From: Bufo bufo
Taxonomy: Eukaryota; Chordata; Amphibia; Anura; Bufonidae
Assembly (NCBI RefSeq): GCF_905171765.1
Contig: NC_053390.1
Location: 143,548,968-143,612,967, forward strand
Direction: 5' to 3'
DNA: 64,000 bases
A model generated the notes under the pieces. It saw only the letters and a program-made list of their open reading frames with translations. It made no database searches and had not been told where the DNA came from. This document shows positions 19,866-30,995 of this stretch, in pieces. Within the stretch, counting starts at the first letter, position 1. Every line of letters starts with the position of its first letter. The translations under genes were made by a program, and so were the position numbers.

Positions 19866-22026
19866 TGCTCTGGGGTCATCAGCCTATTTCTCCACCTTGG
19901 ACTTAACCAGTGGGTACTGGCAAGTACCCATGGCCCCAGAAGATCGAGAAAAGACTGCTTTCACTACACCTATGGGCCTGTTTGAATTCAATTATATGCC
20001 GTTTGGACTGTGTAACGCTCCAGGAACGTTCCAGAGGCTGATGGAACTTTGTTTAGGCCATAGGAATTTTGAGACTGTACTCTTATATCTGGATGATGTC
20101 ATTGTATACTCCAAGACGTATGAGGACCATTTAAAGCACCTGGGTGAGGTGTTTCAAGTTCTTGCTAAATATGGCCTCAAGATCAAACCATCCAAGTGCC
20201 ACCTGCTGAAACCAGCGGTCAAATACCTTGGGAACGTTGTCAGTGCCGAAGGAATATAGCCTGATCCTGATAAACTTGCTGCTGTCCGCAACTGGCCTAC
20301 TCCAACGACCGTGAAAGAGGTGAGAAGCTTTCTCAGTTTTGCAGGGTACTACAGGCGTTTCATCCCGCATTTCGCACAAATTGCGGATCGCATCCAGGAA
20401 CTGCTGAGGGGGCATCCAAAGAAGAGCCCGAAAACCCCTATTCCTGTTGAATGGAACCAAGAACGAGAAATTGCCTTTCAACTCCTAAAGAAGAAGTTGA
20501 CTGAACCCCCTGTTCTGGGTTACCCAGATTATCAGAAGCCGTTCCTCCTCTACACGGATGCCAGTAAAAGAGGCCTGGGGGCCGTGTTGGCTCAAGTGCA
20601 AGACAACAAAGAAAGGGTAATTGCCTACGCCAGCAGATCCCTGAAGGGATCTGAGAAGAATGACCAGAATTACAGTTCTTTCAAGCTGGAGTTTCTTGCC
20701 TTAGTGTGGGCTGTGACTGAAAAGTTCAAAGACTATCTCGCTGCCACGCCGTTTGTTGCCTTCACGGACAATAATCCCCTGGCGCATCTGAACACGGCCA
20801 AATTAGGGGCACTGGAGCAAAGATGGGCCTCCCACCTTGTCAACTATGACTTTACTGTGAAGTACCGGGCAGGCCGCTCCAATGATAATGCTGATGCCCT
20901 GTCGCGGCTTCCCACTACAGAGGCCCCAGATGAGCTAAAAGATGCCTGGGAAGAAGTGGAAATGCCTGCGTTCTACAATAAATTTGCCCAGCAGGATAAT
21001 ATCCGTACTGAAAATCTCCCTGCTGCTGATCCTGAGTCCAGAGGCGATCAAGAAAGATGGATTAAGCTCCAGTCCGAAAGTAGAGTCCTCGGTGAACTGC
21101 TCGACTTCCTTACCAGTGGGAGAATCCCTGAGAGAATCCGCAGGAAGAGTGCAGACCCAGAACTAGTAAGACTGTGGAGACATCGCCACCAACTATTCCT
21201 TCAAAGAGGCCTGTTGCTCAGAAGGAGTCTGGATCCAGTGTCTTGTGATAGAGTCTACCAGATTCTCCTGCCACGTCGGGATGCCAGCCTGGTACTGGAC
21301 ATGTACCACAACCAGTCCGGACACTTCGGTGTGCAAAAGACTGAGGCCACTATACGGAGGAGATTCTATTGGATTGGGATGAGAGAGGATATCGAGAAAT
21401 GGTGCCGAGAATGCACTGCCTGTGCTGTGGGGCGGACTGAACGCCATGACCAGAGGGCGCCTCTCCATCCTATTGTAAGTACAGCTCCTTTAGAACTTGT
21501 CGCGATTGATCATGTGAAGTTGGAGCCAAGTCGCTCTGGGTATACATATGCCATGACTATAATTGACCACTTCACCAAGTTTGTCATAGCAGTGCCCGTG
21601 AAAGACCTGACAGCCAAGACTACAGCGGAGGCGTTCTGGAAACATTTCCTTCTGCCCTACGGCTGTCCAGAAAGGATCCTCACCGATCAAGGGTCTGCGT
21701 TTGAGTCGCAGCTGTTCCATGAGATGTGCCTGCTGCACAACTGCCAGAAAGTCCGGACCACCGCCTATCATCCGCAAGGTAACGGACTCTGTGAAAAGAT
21801 GAATAAGACTCTCATTGAAATGCTGAGAGCAGTACCCTCTGATACAAGGGGTGATTGGCCTACTCTGTTGCCACAGCTGATGTACACTTATAACAACACC
21901 ATCTATTGTTCCACCGGTTACACCCCGTTCTATCTGATGTTTGGGAGACAAGGGAGATTACCCGCGGATCACTCCCTGGGGGTACAAGTGCCGGATGTGA
22001 TCAACCCACTGCCCAGGACTGATTGG
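19866..22026 (+). pseudogene. pol: gypsy pol, reverse transcriptase, RNase H and integrase core
   Basis: Continues the RT gene after the hAT element: STLDLTSGYWQVPM (catalytic Asp), YMPFGLCNAPGTFQRLM and the LLYLDDVIVYS catalytic motif. A TAG at 20257-20259 interrupts the frame, which is then open through RNase H (LLYTDASKRGLGAVL, GSEKNDQNYSSFKLE, FTDNNPL), an integrase zinc-binding region (HFGVQKTEATIRRRFYW, CRECTAC) and an integrase core with the D, D and E residues in IDHVKLEP, LTDQGSAFES and GLCEKMNKT. The Penelope insertion at 22027 cuts off the C-terminus, which continues at 26994. The domain order is Ty3/gypsy. Confidence 0.93.
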
Positions 22027-24669
22027 AGGTCCAACTTGATACATGGGAGAGGGAGATTCAACAACTTAAATCTAAGAAATTCAACAGGGACCTTATAGAC
22101 GCACAAAACAAGAAAATGTACCGATGGCGACGTGTCCAACGTCCTGACACACTAGTTCGATCATCATCAGTTTCATCAATATCTGGAGCTAGTAACACAG
22201 GCAGTCAGGCAAGTGGACAAACCAGTCCTGGGATGACGACTAGATGGAGGGGTCAAAATAAAAGGAAGTGGGAACACAGGACCCAACCCTATAGGAGGAG
22301 ACAGAGAAATGATCCTCATCAGGACAAAAACTTAAAGGTAATTAACCTTTCTGATCATAACCTGTCTAAAGTGGACATCTCTGTCCTACAGAAGGGACTC
22401 ACCTTCTCACCCTCCGCCTCTCTTGACATCTTCACAGCAATAAAAGACCTTCATCTGTTCGGTCGATCATTGATCTTCAAGAGGTGGTTTTTCAAACCTG
22501 CAGAAGAAAATCCCTCAGATGTACCGACAGAAGAAGAAACTTTGAATATTTTGGAGAGTTTATTAGAAGAACAGAGTGAAAGTTCAGGTAAGGTTCCGAT
22601 GGTTATCAGGAAACGTTCTGAACGATTCCCCCCCTTGTCTTTATGCCCAGCAGTAGATCTTTTTGTAAAATCAGTATCAAACGAGCTCTCAGAACTTCCA
22701 GCAGGGAAGACCGTTGACAATTTGACGTTTGATCAACGTAGGAGTTTGAAAAATCTACGATCCTGGAAAGATGTGGTGTTTAAACCGGCAGACAAGGGGG
22801 GGAACATTGTCATCTGGCCACGCAAAATGTACGAGGCCGAGGCATACCGCCAATTGAGAGATACATCGTGCTATAAAAAATTAACTTTTAATCCCCTCTC
22901 CTCTTACAGTCTATTACTGTTGGATCTCTTGGAAACAGCTGTAACTAATGGAACCATATCCCGACAATTATGTGAAGCACTGACTGTACAACATCCCTCA
23001 ATACCCACCCTATATCTCTTGCCTAAAATCCACAAGAGTCCGACAAAACCAACAGGTAGGCCGATAATATCGGGGTGTGGGGGTCTCTTAGAGAACGTGT
23101 GTAAGTTTCTGGATTACAACTTGAAACCGATGGTGGAAAACTTACCATCATACACACGAGACACTGCCGACCTTCTCCAGAGAATTGATGGCATTCATCT
23201 TGACCCTGATATGATGCTGGTGACATGCGATGTTGAATCGTTGTACACCAGCATCAATCACAAAGATGGGATACGTGCTACTTCGTTCTTTCTATCTATG
23301 ACAAACAGCGATAAGGAATTTTCGGCCTGCTTGACCAACTTATTAGAATTCGCCCTCACGCACAATTTTCTTTACCTACAATGGCTCCTTCTACCTACAG
23401 CTCCGGGGGACGGCAATGGGGGCGGCGTGTGCACCCTCATATGCCAACCTCTTCCTGGGGCTGTGGGAGAGGGAGCTCTTTATGTCTGATGGGCACACGT
23501 CGATGGACCGGGTCATTTTTTGGGCCCGGTACATCGACGATGTTTTCTTTATTTGGCAAGGCACTTCTGAAGCCTTGGGGTCCTTTATGGAAAATCTCAA
23601 TGAGAATAAGTACAATATTCATTTGACTTATAAATATAACATCAAACAAATTGAGTTTTTGGACGTTTTAATTAAAAGTGATCCATCAGGCTACTTACAA
23701 ACTAACATCTACAGAAAAGAAACCGCTGTGAATGCACTCTTACATGCGTCATCTTCCCATTCTCCACAGACAATTAAAGCCATACCAACTGGTCAATTTA
23801 TCAGGATCAGGAGAGTTTGTTCCACCGACGAGGATTTTGAGATCCAGTCAGACATCTTGTGCCAACGTTTCCTGGAGAGAGGCTACAGTAAAAGATCAGT
23901 AAAGAGAGCGTACAATCGGGCCAAACATTTGGCAAGACAAGACCTCATCTATCCCAAAATAAAGAAGGAAACAACTGATACGGTAAGATACATCACTCCG
24001 TATCATTCACAATGGCAACACATGCGAGGAATCCTGGAGAGATTCTGGCCCATTTTGAGGGCAGACCCAATTTTGGAAAAAATATTACCCACACACCCAT
24101 CTGTTGTGCCTAGGAGGGCGAAAACTTTAGGAGATCACCTGGTGAGATCCTATTACGCCCCCCAGGCACAGGGCACAATTTTTGGGTCAAAAGGACCAAA
24201 ATGGGGTTGCTTCCCCTGCGGGAAATGTGTGGCCTGCGACAATATCATGAGGACCACTGAGTTTATGAACTCCACGCAGACCAAAACATATAAGATCACG
24301 CATCACATCTCATGCGTAACTAAAGGGGTAATTTACCATGCCACCTGCCCATGTCCAAAAATTTATGTGGGACTGACTAGCAGGGAATTGAAGGTACGAG
24401 TCCGCGAACATGTTCGGGACATCCTGAAATCAAATGATTCCACTGATGTGGACGATTTGAAGCCTATCGCAAGACATTTTAAAAAATTCCATGACAGTGA
24501 CCCCTCCCTTTTGAAGGTTTGTGGGATAGACCATATTGATTTGGGTATGCGCGGTGGCAACCTGATGAAACGTCTGGCACAATTAGAAACAAAGTGGATC
24601 TGGACCCTGGACACGATACAACCTAAAGGCCTCAATGATGCCCTGTCTTATGCCCCCTTCCTACAGTGA
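22027..24669 (+). pseudogene. Penelope RT/GIY-YIG ORF, 5'-truncated, one frameshift
   Basis: Single ORF coding for a reverse transcriptase and endonuclease. The first frame (to about 23365) contains the Penelope N-terminal region and RT motifs: LRSWKDVVFKPADKGGN, YLLPKIHKSPTKPTGRPIIS, LVTCDVESLYTSI. A one-base shift at about 23365-23372 moves the reading into the frame that runs to 24669, with GTAMGAACAPSYANLFLG and the catalytic YIDD (WARYIDDVFFIW). The C-terminal part has clustered cysteines (GCFPCGKCVACDN) and a GIY-YIG-type domain (VIYHATCPCPKIYVGLTS, then VREHVRD). The start codon is missing because the copy is 5'-truncated. The single shift indicates a young but dead copy. Confidence 0.92.
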
Positions 24670-25120
24670 ATATGTAGACTTATACATTTTTTAACATTTA
24701 TTTACTCTTAAAGCTTTTTACTATCCTTCTATGTCTATATAGTGTTTGCATACTTTCCCACTGGAGAGTTCTGATATTAATGCTGTCCTTTCCATACTTA
24801 GGCTAATATACTTGCTTCTCCCTCCTCATAAGATGTCTTTGGACATGGACTATCTATACTATTGAAGATTCAATTTGAAGACGGAAACATCAGTGTCACT
24901 TTCTCCACTCCCTTTATGGGTTTATATATATATTTTTTGTATCTTTGTTCATCTCATCATGTAACATATATATTGGTGCTTTTTCCGGTATTTTACCAAG
25001 TATTAGCTATTCACATCCAATTTCAATTTGTTCTTTTATTCACTCATTTTTATCTCCTTGTGATGCATCATGCTATAATTGCATGTAGTAGGTTATTTCA
25101 CTTACGTGGTTGTGACTCCC

Positions 25121-25770
25121 CGCCACACGGTCCCCCTTTGTGGGTGTCCTAGTTTAGGCTACCACATGTTCTTTTTGGAGACCCTGTGGCTGCGACTCAT
25201 TTAACTTCACTTTCACCCTCATTTCACACTCCGTCATGCGGTCCCCCTCTGTTGGGTGGCCCCTCCTTTTTATCCCGGCCGCCGCACCATTGGGAGACCC
25301 CATGACCGTGTTCTACCTTTGGGGTTTCGTGACTCCCTGTCACACGACCTCCCTCTGCCTGAGGCCTCTATTTGGTCTCGGCTTTCTTGGGAGGTCCTGT
25401 GGCCGTGACTCAACCTGCCCCCTTTATAGTCACCATTCACTTATTGGAAGCTTTTGGTCGCGCGATCCCCATCTGGTGGGCGTCCCTTAACGGCCGCCGC
25501 ACCATTTGGTGATCCCGCGACTTTTTAGTGTTCTTTCATTATTTTCACCTTTCACTCCGTCGCGCGGTCCCCCTCTGCTGGGTGGCCTACACTTTTGGTT
25601 GTTTTGGCCGCCGCATCATTGGGAGACCCCGTGACTGCGATCGCCCTCTGGAATTTTTTGACTCCCTGCCACACGACCTCCCTCTGCTTGAGACCTTATT
25701 GTGGTCCCGGTATGTTTGGGAGGTCCTGTGGCCGTGACCCAATCTATTCCATGTGCAGTCACTCCCCCCC
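25121..25770 (+). repeat. ~326-bp tandem repeat in the Penelope 3' region
   Basis: CACTCCGTC starts at 25227 and 25553, a period of 326 bp. Both copies share GCGGTCCCCCTCTG, TTGGGAGACCCC, CACACGACCTCCCTCTGC and GGGAGGTCCTGTGGCCGTGA. A partial third copy precedes at about 25121. The short ORFs here overlap the repeats and look fortuitous. Confidence 0.75.
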
Positions 25771-26317
25771 TTCCCTTTTTTCCTGTATCACTGTTTCAGG
25801 CCTCATGCACTATGCACTTTTATTCCTGCATATTACTGTATATGTTTAGATATATATTTACCTATGACCCTCGGGTCTCTTATTAACACTTTAGTTCAGC
25901 GATAAATTAATTATTTTCCAATAGAACATGCACTACGCACTTTGTGGATATTTATAACACTAACGTATATATATTTATTTATCTGTTTTTTACTTACGAT
26001 ATTTACCTCCGTTCTTCTGGTGGGTTGAACCCTGGGAGACCATGTGACCAGCATGTATGACCGTATAATCCATCCCCCTGACTTCGCCGCCTGCGTGATT
26101 GGCCACTACGCGGCTCTCGAACATCTCGTGGGATCATGATGCGTTTGACGTCATGAAAGGTCCTTTGGTCAAAGGACGCAGCTATACTAGCGCAATTGGC
26201 CTCTGCGCAGTTGACCTGCGTCCCCGACTAATTAGTCTCCCGGATATCACATGATCCCCTAACGGGTTTTGGATTGGCGGCATGGGTATTCAAGTATCAG
26301 CTCTCCAGTGGGAAGTC

Positions 26318-26364
26318 TGTACCCCCAGAGGAAGGTTTCAAATCGAAACGCGCGTCGGGGTGTG
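26318..26364 (+). ncRNA. Hammerhead-ribozyme-like motif
   Basis: Core bases are arranged as in a type I hammerhead: ACCCC (helix I, 26321-26325), CAGAGGA (26326-26332, consensus CUGANGA with one change, U to A at the second base), a helix II hairpin at 26333-26344, GAAA (26345-26348), a very short helix III of CG pairs, and GTC at 26354-26356 before GGGGT (helix I, 26357-26361). The cleavage site would follow 26356. Penelope-like elements are known to carry hammerheads in their terminal repeats, which supports the call. The core substitution probably weakens or abolishes cleavage in this copy. Confidence 0.65.
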
Positions 26365-26993
26365 CAGTCTTCCTGTGGACTTGTTACTTCCATAACGGTA
26401 TGTGACCTTGCTTTGTTTGGACCGCATGTTTCACTATCTTTGTTGCGGCCCTTTGCCTTTTTTGTACCATACATGGTCTTGCTACTCACCTCTTATCTCC
26501 TATATTGCACTTGCACCTTACCGCTTGTTACTTATAGCGGTATAGATACAATTGCACTTTTGGAAAGAGCCACACTTGAGGATTTATACCTTATGTCCCC
26601 TAGTTACAACTGAATATACGCACTTGCACTTTCATACTGAATGCATTTATTTGCACTGTGGACTTTTCTCAAGTGTAGTTTTTGTATAGGAGTCCTCTTT
26701 ACATATAGGCATTTATATATATATATATTTTTTGGTCGCTTACCTTTTTACTCTATTATACTGAATTAACTCTCCCAGGATTGTACTGCACTATCTTGCA
26801 CTTGTCTGTCATCTCTTTGTCTATGTTTTTAACCATATATCTAATAAAAATATACCTTTTTAGCTTAATAGTTCTCAGTGTTGCTTTGTTGGTTATCTAA
26901 TTATTTACTGAGTTAAGCTCTAGTTAGGGGCTTCATTAGTTTTCTATGCCACTCTTCATGTAACCTATTTTTGCACTAACCAGGACTGATTGG

Positions 26994-27665
26994 GTAGTGG
27001 AGCACCAGAGGCGTCTTCTTAATGCCAAGGAGATTGTGCAAGAACGCATGGAGAATGTCCGGGAACGCCAGCAAAAAGACTACGACCAGACTGCCCATGC
27101 GGGACCCCTGGCTCTTGGAGACAAGGTTTGGTTGAAAAACAACCACCGGACCAGCAAGTTGGACAGCAAATGGGAAAGGATTCCCTACCTTGTTACTGCC
27201 ATACCTAATGCTGCAGCCCACATTTACCAGGTCTCCAGAGAAGGAAAAGGTCCCCAAGTTGTTCACAGGAACCGCCTCAAACCCTGTATCGACGGAGAAC
27301 CAGCGGCAGAGGAGATGGAGCCTGAGCCTTCTGAGGAGGAATTGCCGGCTCCACTTATGGATCCTATGCAGGTTGTGGAAAACTTGATCCACGATAAAGA
27401 GCCACTCCACTGGGCCCTCACGCCTTGGCTGAATTTGCTGGTTCCTGCTCCTGTTCCTGTTGGTCTCCCGTCTCAGGAGACTTCACCTCCAAGAGCTCCT
27501 GAAGAGGTTCCAGAGGCAGTGAGCTCCCTTGACCTTCCTGAGTCCAGGCAGGAAGGATCTCCGCCACTAAGGAGGTCTACACGTTCTACCAGGGGACACC
27601 CACCTGTGAGGTTTGAGGACTACATCATGGGCCCAGTTAGCCCCTCACGGGAAACCCCTGTTTAA
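26994..27665 (+). pseudogene. pol: gypsy integrase C-terminus after the Penelope insertion
   Basis: Resumes pol after the duplicated target site. The first part (VWLKNNHRTSKLDSKWERIP and VHRNRLKPC) is the integrase C-terminal region common to Ty3/gypsy elements. A proline/glutamate-rich tail follows and ends at 27663-27665. There is no chromodomain signature, so this is not an obvious chromovirus. The fragment is open but separated from the integrase core by 5 kb. Confidence 0.87.
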
Positions 27666-28019
27666 CCCTGTTACAAGCCTGGGTACGGACTCATATTTGT
27701 TCCTTGAGCCTCCAAGAACTTTACATCGTTTTATATTGTTCTACTGTTATATTATGGACAATTTGCATTTATGGACTATCCTGGTTTATTAATACGCTGC
27801 ACCAGGTCAGCGCCCCTGTTCCCTTCCATTATCCTGAGAGAAGAGAACGACGCCCCTTTTCACCATTCCTTCAGTTACAATGTTTGTTAATGTTTGTGTT
27901 GTTGCTGTGATGTTTGCCATGAATGCCGGTTCTCATTTTGTCTTTCAGGCTGCAGTATCCAGCCGGGCAGGGCCCCTCCATGTTGCGCCGAGGACGGGCA
28001 ACGTTATAGCGTGGTGGTA
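27666..28019 (+). other. Between gypsy pol and 3' LTR
   Basis: 354 bp with short ORFs only (up to 68 codons at 27704-27910) and no envelope features. No clear polypurine tract precedes the LTR; the closest is the purine-poor GTGGTGGTA at 28011-28019. Confidence 0.6.
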
Positions 28020-28987
28020 TGTAGTGTCCCACTAGGTAAAGGTGGGCACTGCACAGAAATGTGTTTTTATTATCTGTAATGTCATGTGTATGCATTTCCC
28101 TGTGTTACCTGGGTGTCAGGTCTGTCAGGGTGTAGTTTAGCCTCCCAGACGTTAGAGGGAGCTAGAGAGCCCTAGTTATATATAGGAAGGCCCAGACAGG
28201 GGAGAGTTAGTTCATTCCAGGGGACTAGAGGAGTTACTTCATCCACCTGAAGCTCCTGAGGCTAGGATTAGCTCAGTAGAGACACCCCAGTTGCAGGACA
28301 GCACCTCCCGGGAGAAACCTGCAGTTACCCTCAAGCCGAGTAAGGACAATACCAGGTCAGATAAGTACCCTGAATGGGCAGAGGTTCTATAAAGTAAAGC
28401 AAGCGCCAATACTGGAGGAAGGATTTATATACCAAGGATTAAAGCCAGCATTTAGGCATCCGGGCCTTGGGATCCAGCCAGCTAGAATAGCTGAAGGGGA
28501 TAGAGCAGCATTGCACTGCAAAGTATTAACCGTTGTGCCCTCCAAGTATCTTGCATGATTTAATACCTGCCACTATTTAAAGTCTACCTGCTTGTGAAGT
28601 ATTGTTCAAGGGACTGCGTTATCATCACTATCAACTGTAACTGTATGTACAAAGTTGGACTGTGTTCACCAAGTAAAGCAACGTTTTGGTTTATCCACTG
28701 AGTACTCAGTTATTCCTCCTATCAACCGGTGTGCCACCGTTACAGGCACTGGCATCACGAATTCAACAGGGACCTTGCCCCAGGCACTAAAAATACCTGT
28801 AACATCCAGGGCCCCTCATCCACCATCAGGCCTGGTCCCTATATACAGAGTGTGCCCCAGAGGAACTGTGTCTACCTCTCCTTCACTGCCGCATGCCTGC
28901 CCAGGGTTCTCCAATACAGTGAGCAACCCTCGATTGCCTATAACCGTGACCTCGCTTCGCTATACCCTGCAGGTCTGGCGTGCTGCA
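28020..28987 (+). repeat. gypsy 3' LTR
   Basis: 968 bp, starts TGTAGTG, ends GCTGCA. It is identical to the 5' LTR apart from a 7-bp deletion near 28060 and six substitutions that I counted. The target duplication TTAA follows at 28988. Confidence 0.93.
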
Positions 28988-29697
28988 TTAATATATTTGC
29001 TAATGTACGCAGATTCCATATATGCCCCTCTTACCTATGGCTGTGCTGTAATTTCGTACTTTTGTGATATGCAAGTTGGGTGGACTTGCTGGTAGCCGCC
29101 GCATCCTCGGTCTGAAAAAACGCCCCCTCCTCCACTTGATTGACAGGGCCAGCGAGCGCTCTCATCCTCCAGCTGGCCCTGCCTGCAGCTCAAATCCTGC
29201 GCCGTACCGGTCCTCATTTGGTGCAGGCGCTCTGAGAGAAGGACGCTCGCTTGGCTGCTCCTTCCTCAGTGCGCCTGCGCCGATGACTCTCTTCCGGGTG
29301 TAGGGCTGACGTCATCGGCGCAGGCGCACTGAGGAAGGAGCAGCCAATCGAACGTCCTTCTGTCAGAGCGCCTGCGCCGAATGAGGACCGTTACAGCGCA
29401 GGCGCGGGATTTGAGCTGCAGGCAGGGCCAGCTGGAGGATGAGAGCGCTCGCTGGCCCTGTCAATCAAGTGGAGGAGGGGGCGTTTTTTCAGACCGAGGA
29501 TGCGGCGGCTACCAGCAAGTCCACCCAACTTGCTGGTAGTGAAGAAATTTGCATATCACAAAAGTACGATTTTTACTGAAATTACAGCACAGCCAGAGGT
29601 AAGAGGGGTATATATGGAATCTGCGTACATTAGCAAATACTGTATATCAAGTCCAAAACTGAAAATTGCTGTTTGGGGGGTGACAGAAGCCCTTTAA
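28988..29697. repeat. Long palindrome of the TTAA miniature element
   Basis: The left arm at 28992-29286 and the right arm at 29311-29650 are reverse complements (for example CCGCCGCATCCTCGGTCTGA against TCAGACCGAGGATGCGGCGG). The arms include repeated GCGCAGGCGC motifs. A short loop at about 29287-29310 separates them. The outer 50 bp of the left arm lie at 8505-8555, beyond the gypsy element. Any transcript would fold into a hairpin of more than 300 bp. Confidence 0.88.
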
Positions 29698-30713
29698 ACA
29701 GAATGTCTTCTAGGGAGTCTAGCGTCTAGAAAATCCGGTTCTAGGGGAAGACATTTGCAATGCATTTCCTGTGACATCCCCTTACCGGATAATTATGACT
29801 ACACCAGGTGTCAAGATTGTCAGCCAAAATTAACCCCAAACACGGAACCCAATATACAGGATATGTATGTGTGGATGAAGCAGTATATGGAGTCTTTTTC
29901 CAAGGAAATTAAGGAGATTAAGGAGTGTCTTGCAACTAAGCCCAGGAAAAGGGCAAGATATGATGCATCTCCATCACCTATGCAGTCTGATGAGGACTTC
30001 AGAATCGTTTATGAGGTACGCTCTTCTGACTCTGAGATAGAAGAGGATGAAGGGGAAATATCCAAGAATATATTTCCTGTAGAGAAATTCTCCAAACTTA
30101 TTAAAGCAGTGCAAGCCGAGGGCTTGCCTGAACAGTGGGAGGCTCCAACCACCTCAAAAGGAGGGTCTAGGACCTTTCAAGTGGAGGACTTAATCAGCGA
30201 TATGATGTTAGCTGAGAGGAAACATTCTGAACGAGCATCGGTGATAAGTAAGCGCTTCAAAATGCTTTTTTCTATCAATGCTGAACAGTCAGCAGAATGG
30301 ATCTCACCTCCTAAGGTTGATGTTGCGGTGGCGAAACTATCTAAGAAAACCTTAGTGCCCTCTGAGGATGGTTCAGCATTGCGTGAACCTATGGATAAGA
30401 GGATTGAAGTTGCTCTAAAGCGGTCTTATGCCTCAGCCTCTAGTCAGGCTTGTGTGGGGGTGGCTTCTTTTTGAGTAGCCAGATATATGAGGAAGTGGTT
30501 GGATAGAGTCCAAAATGAGGTAGACTCTGGGATTAGTAGGGAGAACATCCTGAAATAGTTTAAGATTAACCTAGCAGTAGATTATTTGTATGACTCCTCT
30601 TGTCAGCAGGTAAAACTTGCCGCTAGATCCATGGGCCTATCATCTGCGGTCCGTAGGGCTCTATTGCTTCACCCTTGGTCGGGTGATAACCCGTCCAAAT
30701 ATAACCTGTGTAA
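29698..30713 (+). pseudogene. DIRS gag-like ORF, first part, broken
   Basis: The DIRS ORF1 product is thought to play a Gag-like role. A CXXC-X(n)-CXXC pattern (CISCDIPLPDNYDYTRCQDC) lies near the N-terminus, then a basic/acidic region, and the recognisable stretch VARYMRKWLDRVQNEV follows in the same frame. Stops are TGA at 30472-30474 and a TAG near 30556. Near the start, ATG at 29703 leads to a TAG after eight codons and the long frame is in another phase, suggesting an early indel. The frame is cut by the L1 insertion at 30714 and resumes at 43004. Confidence 0.75.
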
Positions 30714-30995
30714 TTTTTTTTTCAATCAAATTGTTTTTATTGTTCAAATAAAGTTGGCATATCACAAGACAATTTGCGTCACAATTTTTCTGATATTTTC
30801 TCCCCTCCACAACTCAAATACACAGAATTGTATAAAACATTATCATATGTCCATATATTTGATACATCTTCCACAGTCATTGTACATAATGAATATACCA
30901 AGATAAAGACAAAAACATTTACAGAGTTATTTGACTGTTAAAACCCCAACAACCCCCCCCCCCCCCAGATCAGATCATGAATTTTCTAGACCTTT
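30714..30995 (-). other. L1 3' UTR and A-tail
   Basis: On the minus strand, about 280 bp after the ORF2 stop: a G-homopolymer (C run at 30953-30966 on the plus strand), AATAAA-like motifs and a terminal A run (T run 30714-30722). The tail abuts the target duplication. Confidence 0.8.

Larger units (their letters stand above)
22027..26979 (+). mobile_element. Penelope-like retroelement, 5'-truncated
   Basis: 4953 bp between 14-bp direct repeats CCAGGACTGATTGG (22013-22026 and 26980-26993), so target-primed insertion in the gypsy integrase. It starts inside its ORF, carries a Penelope RT with a GIY-YIG-like endonuclease (22027-24669) and a 2.3-kb 3' part with tandem repeats, a hammerhead-like motif and AATAAA signals near 26845. 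Insertion is younger than gypsy. Confidence 0.93.
24670..26979 (+). other. Penelope 3' non-coding part
   Basis: 2.3 kb after the Penelope stop codon. It contains a tandem repeat (25121-25770), a hammerhead-like sequence (26318-26364), a TA microsatellite near 26718-26730 and AATAAA-like signals near 26843-26850 about 130 bases before the 3' end. It may include the terminal repeat that Penelope elements usually share between their two ends; its 5' partner was lost by truncation. Confidence 0.7.
8556..28987 (+). mobile_element. Ty3/gypsy LTR retrotransposon with two nested insertions
   Basis: LTRs at 8556-9530 and 28020-28987 begin TGTAGTG and end CTGCA, and a 4-bp TTAA flanks both sides (8552-8555, 28988-28991). 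Gene order is gag, protease, reverse transcriptase, RNase H, integrase, the order of Ty3/gypsy elements; no envelope gene is seen. A hAT transposon (12474-19857) interrupts reverse transcriptase and a Penelope element (22027-26979) interrupts the integrase C-terminus. Without them it is about 8.1 kb. I count six substitutions and one 7-bp indel between the LTRs, so insertion was recent. The pol gene already has stops and a frameshift. Confidence 0.93.
8505..29697. mobile_element. Palindromic TTAA miniature element split by the gypsy insertion
   Basis: Left end TTAA at 8505-8508 then AAGCTTCTGTCACC; right end GGTGACAGAAGCCCTTTAA ending at 29697. The left 51 bp (8505-8555) lie left of the gypsy element and the rest at 28988-29697, about 760 bp in all. 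The two halves are almost perfect reverse complements around a short centre near 29287-29310, so this is essentially one long hairpin. The ends and TTAA target suggest mobilisation by a piggyBac-type transposase. It encodes nothing. Confidence 0.82.

Noticed and set aside
27666..28019. Possible envelope gene of the gypsy element
   Set aside because: Only short ORFs, no signal peptide plus transmembrane arrangement of adequate length; the space is too small.
28988..29697. Palindrome as a replication origin or telomere-like end
   Set aside because: TTAA at both ends and terminal GGGCTTCTGTC-type repeats show a mobile miniature element.
30953..30966. C homopolymers as functional signals (also 41391-41411, 41461-41478)
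   Set aside because: Simple runs in LINE untranslated sequence; length likely unstable and sequencing-sensitive.
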